From an uncultured Erysipelotrichaceae bacterium (GTDB taxonomy: Bacteria > Bacillota_I > Bacilli_A > RFN20 > CAG-826), in contig CAMOEQ010000001.1 of NCBI GenBank assembly GCA_946612405.1, forward strand, positions 20,212-84,211: a DNA stretch of 64,000 nucleotides, written 5' to 3'. Under the pieces are notes generated by a model that did not search any database, was not told where the DNA came from, and saw only the letters and a list, made by a program, of their open reading frames with translations. Positions 61,032 to 64,000 of the stretch are shown one piece after another (within the stretch, counting starts at the first letter, position 1; every line of letters starts with the position of its first letter). The translations under genes and the position numbers were made by a program.

Positions 61032-63425
61032 ATGAAAGTCTCACTTAATTTATTAAAGAAATATGTTGATTTAGAGGGCTTAACTCCTGAAGAAATTGCC
61101 CATAGATTAACATTTGCTGGTGTTGAAGTCGAAAGCATTGAAAAGATTGCCTCAGGTTCAAAACTTGTTGTTGGTGAAGTTATTTATTGCGAAAACATGG
61201 AAAATAGCGATCACCTCCATGTTACTAAAGTAAATTGTGGTCCTAAATATGGAACACTCGATATTGTTTGCGGTGCTCCTAATTGTCGTAAAGGTATAAA
61301 AGTCATCGTTGCTTTAGACGGATGTGTTCTTCCTGGTGGAACAATTAAAAAAGGCCAAATTAGAGGCCATGAATCAAATGGCATGCTTTGTTCACTTCTT
61401 GAACTTGGTGTCGATTCAAAATATTTAAACGAAGAACAAACAAAAGGTATCGAAGAACTCCCATCATCATTTGAAGTTGGTGATGAAAATGTTCTTTCTT
61501 TACTTGGACTTAATGATGTCATTTTAGATTTAAAATTACTCGCGAATAGATCCGATATGTATTCGATTTTAAATGTCGCTAAAGAAATTAACACTTTATT
61601 TGCTAAAGAAGTTAAATTACCAAAAATAAGTGTTAAAGAAACATTTAAAGCTAATTTCCCGGTTGATTCAAAAACTGAAAAATGTCCGCAGTTCTCCGCT
61701 AGAGTGGTGAAAGGTATTGTCACAAAAGAATCACCAAAATGGATGAAAGAAGCTTTACGTAGTTCTGGTATTAGATCGATTAATAACATCGTTGATATTG
61801 GTAACTATGTCATGCTTTTAACAGGTCAACCACTTCACATGTATGACCTTGATAAACTTGAAAAACAAGAACTCATTGTTCGTGATGATATCGAAGGTGA
61901 TTTTATCGCTTTAGATGAAAAGACTTATAAACTCCAAAAAGGTGATATTTGCATTACTTCAAATGGAAAAGTCATGTGCCTTGGTGGAGTGATGGGTTCT
62001 TTAGCTTGTGCCGTTGATGAAAATACTAAAAATGTTGTTATTGAAGCCGCCAATTTTGATTATGCTTCTATAAGAAGAACATCAATTAGACTCAATTTAA
62101 GTAGCGATTCATCTCAACGTTTCGTTAAGGGCATTAATCCAAATCAATATAACTTTGTTATGGATTTAACTGCTGATTTATTATTATCTTTAGCCGATGC
62201 AAAAGAAATCGCTGAAGTTGATACATATTTAAAAGAGAAATATTCTCCAAACAAAATCAAATCTTCAGTCAATTATATCAATGGTCGCTTAGGAACAAAT
62301 TTCTCAAAAGAACAAATCCTTTCTGCTTTGAAAGCAGCACATATTGAAATTGAAGAAGATGGTGATAAATTTATCGCTACTATTCCAGATCAAAGAATTG
62401 ATATCGGTGGTGAAGCTGATTTAAGCGAAGAAGTCATTCGTATCTTAGGATTTGAACATATTGAAAGCAAGCTTCCTGTTACCGAGCTATTTGTCGGTGG
62501 TCTTGAGCCAAATCTAGAAAAGAAACGTATCGTTAGAAGTTATCTCCGTGGAATCGGTTTAGATGAAGTTCTCTGCTATTCGCTCATGAAAGAAAGCGAG
62601 ATCAATGATTTTAGAATTTTAAACAAAGACGAAGCATACCATGTCATTAATCCATTAACTGATGAGCATGAATATGTTAGAACCAATTTACTTCCAAGTT
62701 TAATGAATACTTTAGTATTCAATAAAAACCATTCTAATGATAATGTTGCTATCTTTGAAGTAAGTGATATTTATTCACTTCCTGAACATAAACGCATTCA
62801 TTTAGGTATCGTCATGGTTGGTAATGATTTACGTCGTTATTCAATGAATGGAGAAGCTTATTCTTATTATCACGCTAAAGGCGTCGTAGATTCTTTACTC
62901 GCGTTATTTAATATCGATGAAAAACGCACAGTAATTGAAAGAGCTAATTTAGATGAATTCCATCCTGGAAAATCTGCCACTATTAAAATCGATGGTAAAT
63001 TAGCTGCCATTTTTGGTGAGCTTCATCCAAACACATTAAAGAAATATCATCTTGATAACGATAATGTCGTTGCTTTAGAAATGGATTTAGGTGTCTTATT
63101 CAATACCAAGACTGGTCTAAAGAAGATGGAAGAAATTTCTCGTTATCAAAGTGTTAAACGTGATTTTGCCTTCATCTTTGATGATAAAGTCACCGCTAAA
63201 GAAGTCATGATTGAAGTTAGAAAAGTTAATCGTGATTTAATTAAAGCGGTTGAAGTGTTCGATGTTTATCGTGGCGCTCACGTTGAAGAAGGTCATTATT
63301 CGATGGCATTCTCTGTTTATTTAAACAGCAACGAAAAGACACTTTCTGATAAAGAAATTTCTTTAGTTGAGGAAGAAATTATCAAAGCTATTGAAGTTAA
63401 ATTTGGAGCATCACTTCGTAAATGA
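61032..63425 (+). CDS. pheT: Phenylalanyl-tRNA synthetase beta subunit
   Basis: Partner of PheS; proofreads Tyr-tRNA-Phe and binds tRNA. Domains in order: tRNA-binding EMAP-like (about 40-150), B3/B4 editing (about 205-390), B5 (about 400-470), catalytic-like core and C-terminal FDX-ACB anticodon domain (about 705-796). The 797 residues are normal. AAGGAGG is present 12 bp before the ATG. It overlaps the DUF177 gene by ATGA. Confidence 0.95.
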   Translation: MKVSLNLLKKYVDLEGLTPEEIAHRLTFAGVEVESIEKIASGSKLVVGEVIYCENMENSDHLHVTKVNCGPKYGTLDIVCGAPNCRKGIKVIVALDGCVLPGGTIKKGQIRGHESNGMLCSLLELGVDSKYLNEEQTKGIEELPSSFEVGDENVLSLLGLNDVILDLKLLANRSDMYSILNVAKEINTLFAKEVKLPKISVKETFKANFPVDSKTEKCPQFSARVVKGIVTKESPKWMKEALRSSGIRSINNIVDIGNYVMLLTGQPLHMYDLDKLEKQELIVRDDIEGDFIALDEKTYKLQKGDICITSNGKVMCLGGVMGSLACAVDENTKNVVIEAANFDYASIRRTSIRLNLSSDSSQRFVKGINPNQYNFVMDLTADLLLSLADAKEIAEVDTYLKEKYSPNKIKSSVNYINGRLGTNFSKEQILSALKAAHIEIEEDGDKFIATIPDQRIDIGGEADLSEEVIRILGFEHIESKLPVTELFVGGLEPNLEKKRIVRSYLRGIGLDEVLCYSLMKESEINDFRILNKDEAYHVINPLTDEHEYVRTNLLPSLMNTLVFNKNHSNDNVAIFEVSDIYSLPEHKRIHLGIVMVGNDLRRYSMNGEAYSYYHAKGVVDSLLALFNIDEKRTVIERANLDEFHPGKSATIKIDGKLAAIFGELHPNTLKKYHLDNDNVVALEMDLGVLFNTKTGLKKMEEISRYQSVKRDFAFIFDDKVTAKEVMIEVRKVNRDLIKAVEVFDVYRGAHVEEGHYSMAFSVYLNSNEKTLSDKEISLVEEEIIKAIEVKFGASLRK

Positions 63426-63925
63426 TCAAAATTGATGTCACAAAACTTTCCTATACAAAAGAAAGCATCTTAGATGAAGATGTTAATTTTGATCCTGAAA
63501 TTTATAAATGTTATCCGCCTTTATTAGAAGTTAAAAAATGTCATGTTCAAATTAAAGTGAGACGTTATGAACAATTCATTTTTATGAATTTAAACATTAA
63601 AGCCGATGTGGTGCTTCAATGTTCATATACTCTTAAACCATTTGATAGCAAAATTAAAACAAATGAAGAATTACATTTTGCTAATCGTGTTGAAGAAGGT
63701 GACGATGATTTAATTGAATTTAGAGGCAACTATATTGAATTAGATAAATATATTTTCGATTCATTATCCGCTTCAATTCCTCCTTCTCCAAAAGCTCCAG
63801 GAGCATCACTTCCTAAAGGAGGAAAAGATTACCGCGTCATTTCTAGCGATGATTATCTAAAAGAAAAAGAAGAAAAAGTCGATCCGAGATTTGCGGCGTT
63901 AGATGATCTTGAATTCGATGATTAA
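63422..63925 (+). CDS. DUF177/YceD family protein
   Basis: Members are usually encoded next to rpmF (L32) and affect 23S rRNA accumulation in some bacteria. The 167 residues show the family's central LNIKADVVLQCSYTLKPFDSKI and the closing PRFAALDDLEFDD typical of its end. Only one of the usual conserved cysteines is evident. Here it is coupled to pheT by ATGA and followed by a terminator; no rpmF occurs in the remaining 75 bases. That genomic position is unusual. Confidence 0.8.
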   Translation: MIKIDVTKLSYTKESILDEDVNFDPEIYKCYPPLLEVKKCHVQIKVRRYEQFIFMNLNIKADVVLQCSYTLKPFDSKIKTNEELHFANRVEEGDDDLIEFRGNYIELDKYIFDSLSASIPPSPKAPGASLPKGGKDYRVISSDDYLKEKEEKVDPRFAALDDLEFDD

Positions 63926-63930
63926 ATGAT

Positions 63931-63962
63931 AAAAATCGTCAGCAAATCCTGGCGATTTTTTT
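63931..63962 (+). terminator. Terminator after pheST-DUF177
   Basis: AAAAATCGTCAG (63931-63942), loop CAAATC, CTGGCGATTTTT (63949-63960; one T-G pair), then more T. It closes the T-box-controlled transcript. The last 38 bases show no feature. Confidence 0.88.
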
Positions 63963-64000
63963 ATTCTCACAGAATTAATGAATATTTTTTAAATTTGTTA

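Noticed and set aside
61211..61789. 192-codon open frame on the minus strand within pheT
   Set aside because: It lies wholly antisense to a clearly conserved gene, has no Shine-Dalgarno or promoter, and its codons mirror the pheT frame.
1..64000. tRNA or rRNA genes, CRISPR arrays, insertion sequences, prophage
   Set aside because: No cloverleaf-like sequence, spaced repeat array, transposase or integrase was found in any frame; the only tRNA-related RNAs are the two T-boxes.

Overview
The window is 64 kb of AT-rich, gene-dense bacterial chromosome from a member of the Bacilli (Bacillota), probably an uncultured host-associated lineage near Erysipelotrichales or the Mollicutes. Markers seen are EzrA, the DnaB/DnaI primosome pair, a CcpA-like LacI regulator, T-box leaders and an L20-type leader. 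UGA is used as a stop (for example rsgA, rpe, glgA, pheT), so the genetic code is standard rather than the mycoplasma code. Reductive traits are visible: PrkC has only a kinase domain, ThrS lacks the TGS domain, RqcH is short, and the gene in the RsmB position has lost its catalytic motifs. The lineage is inferred from gene content, not from a marker tree.

Layout. 1-3240: end of a possible membrane protein, ppa, trmL, rqcH (-), gmk. 3253-12082: a tightly overlapping operon priA / His-rich protein / RsmB-like / rlmN / stp / prkC / rsgA / rpe / membrane protein, that is, the classical Bacilli order with def-fmt replaced by a His-rich gene. 12128-12842: rpmB and a PH-like membrane protein (-). 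12984-21772: glycogen synthesis genes glgC-glgD-glgA running into leuS, coaX, pepV and trmB. 21785-25950: nicotinate phosphoribosyltransferase, CcpA-like regulator, tyrS, lipoprotein. 26004-30977: rpsD (-) with a long leader, then ezrA-cysteine desulfurase-thiI. 30993-35589: an accessory island with a 972-aa exported repeat protein, its membrane-anchored partner and a divergent membrane-bound Xre regulator. 35658-38923: infC-rpmI-rplT and T-box-controlled thrS (all -). 39049-41432: DnaA boxes followed by dnaB-dnaI. 41416-50686 (-): ackA, nrnA, dnaE, polA and a gene fusing Fpg to CoaE. 50823-55569: glgB, glgP, dUTPase. 55611-57874: membrane protein, DUF523/TudS (-), YgjP-type metalloprotease, SpoU methyltransferase. 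57935-63925: Ig-like lipoprotein, T-box, pheS-pheT and a DUF177 protein.

Functionally the window combines replication, translation and tRNA/rRNA modification with a complete glycogen cycle (GlgC/D/A synthesis, GlgB branching, GlgP breakdown) and acetate-forming energy metabolism (AckA). No tRNA or rRNA gene, insertion sequence, prophage or CRISPR array was seen.

The most interesting signal is promoter architecture. At least eight genes carry a -10 hexamer 5-7 bp before the start codon and lack a Shine-Dalgarno sequence, which predicts leaderless mRNAs as a routine expression mode. Other leads are the Fpg-CoaE fusion, the RsmB pseudoenzyme, an AUC start for infC, the DnaA-box cluster before dnaB-dnaI, and the 972-aa protein of divergent repeats with a palindrome-marked divergent regulator.
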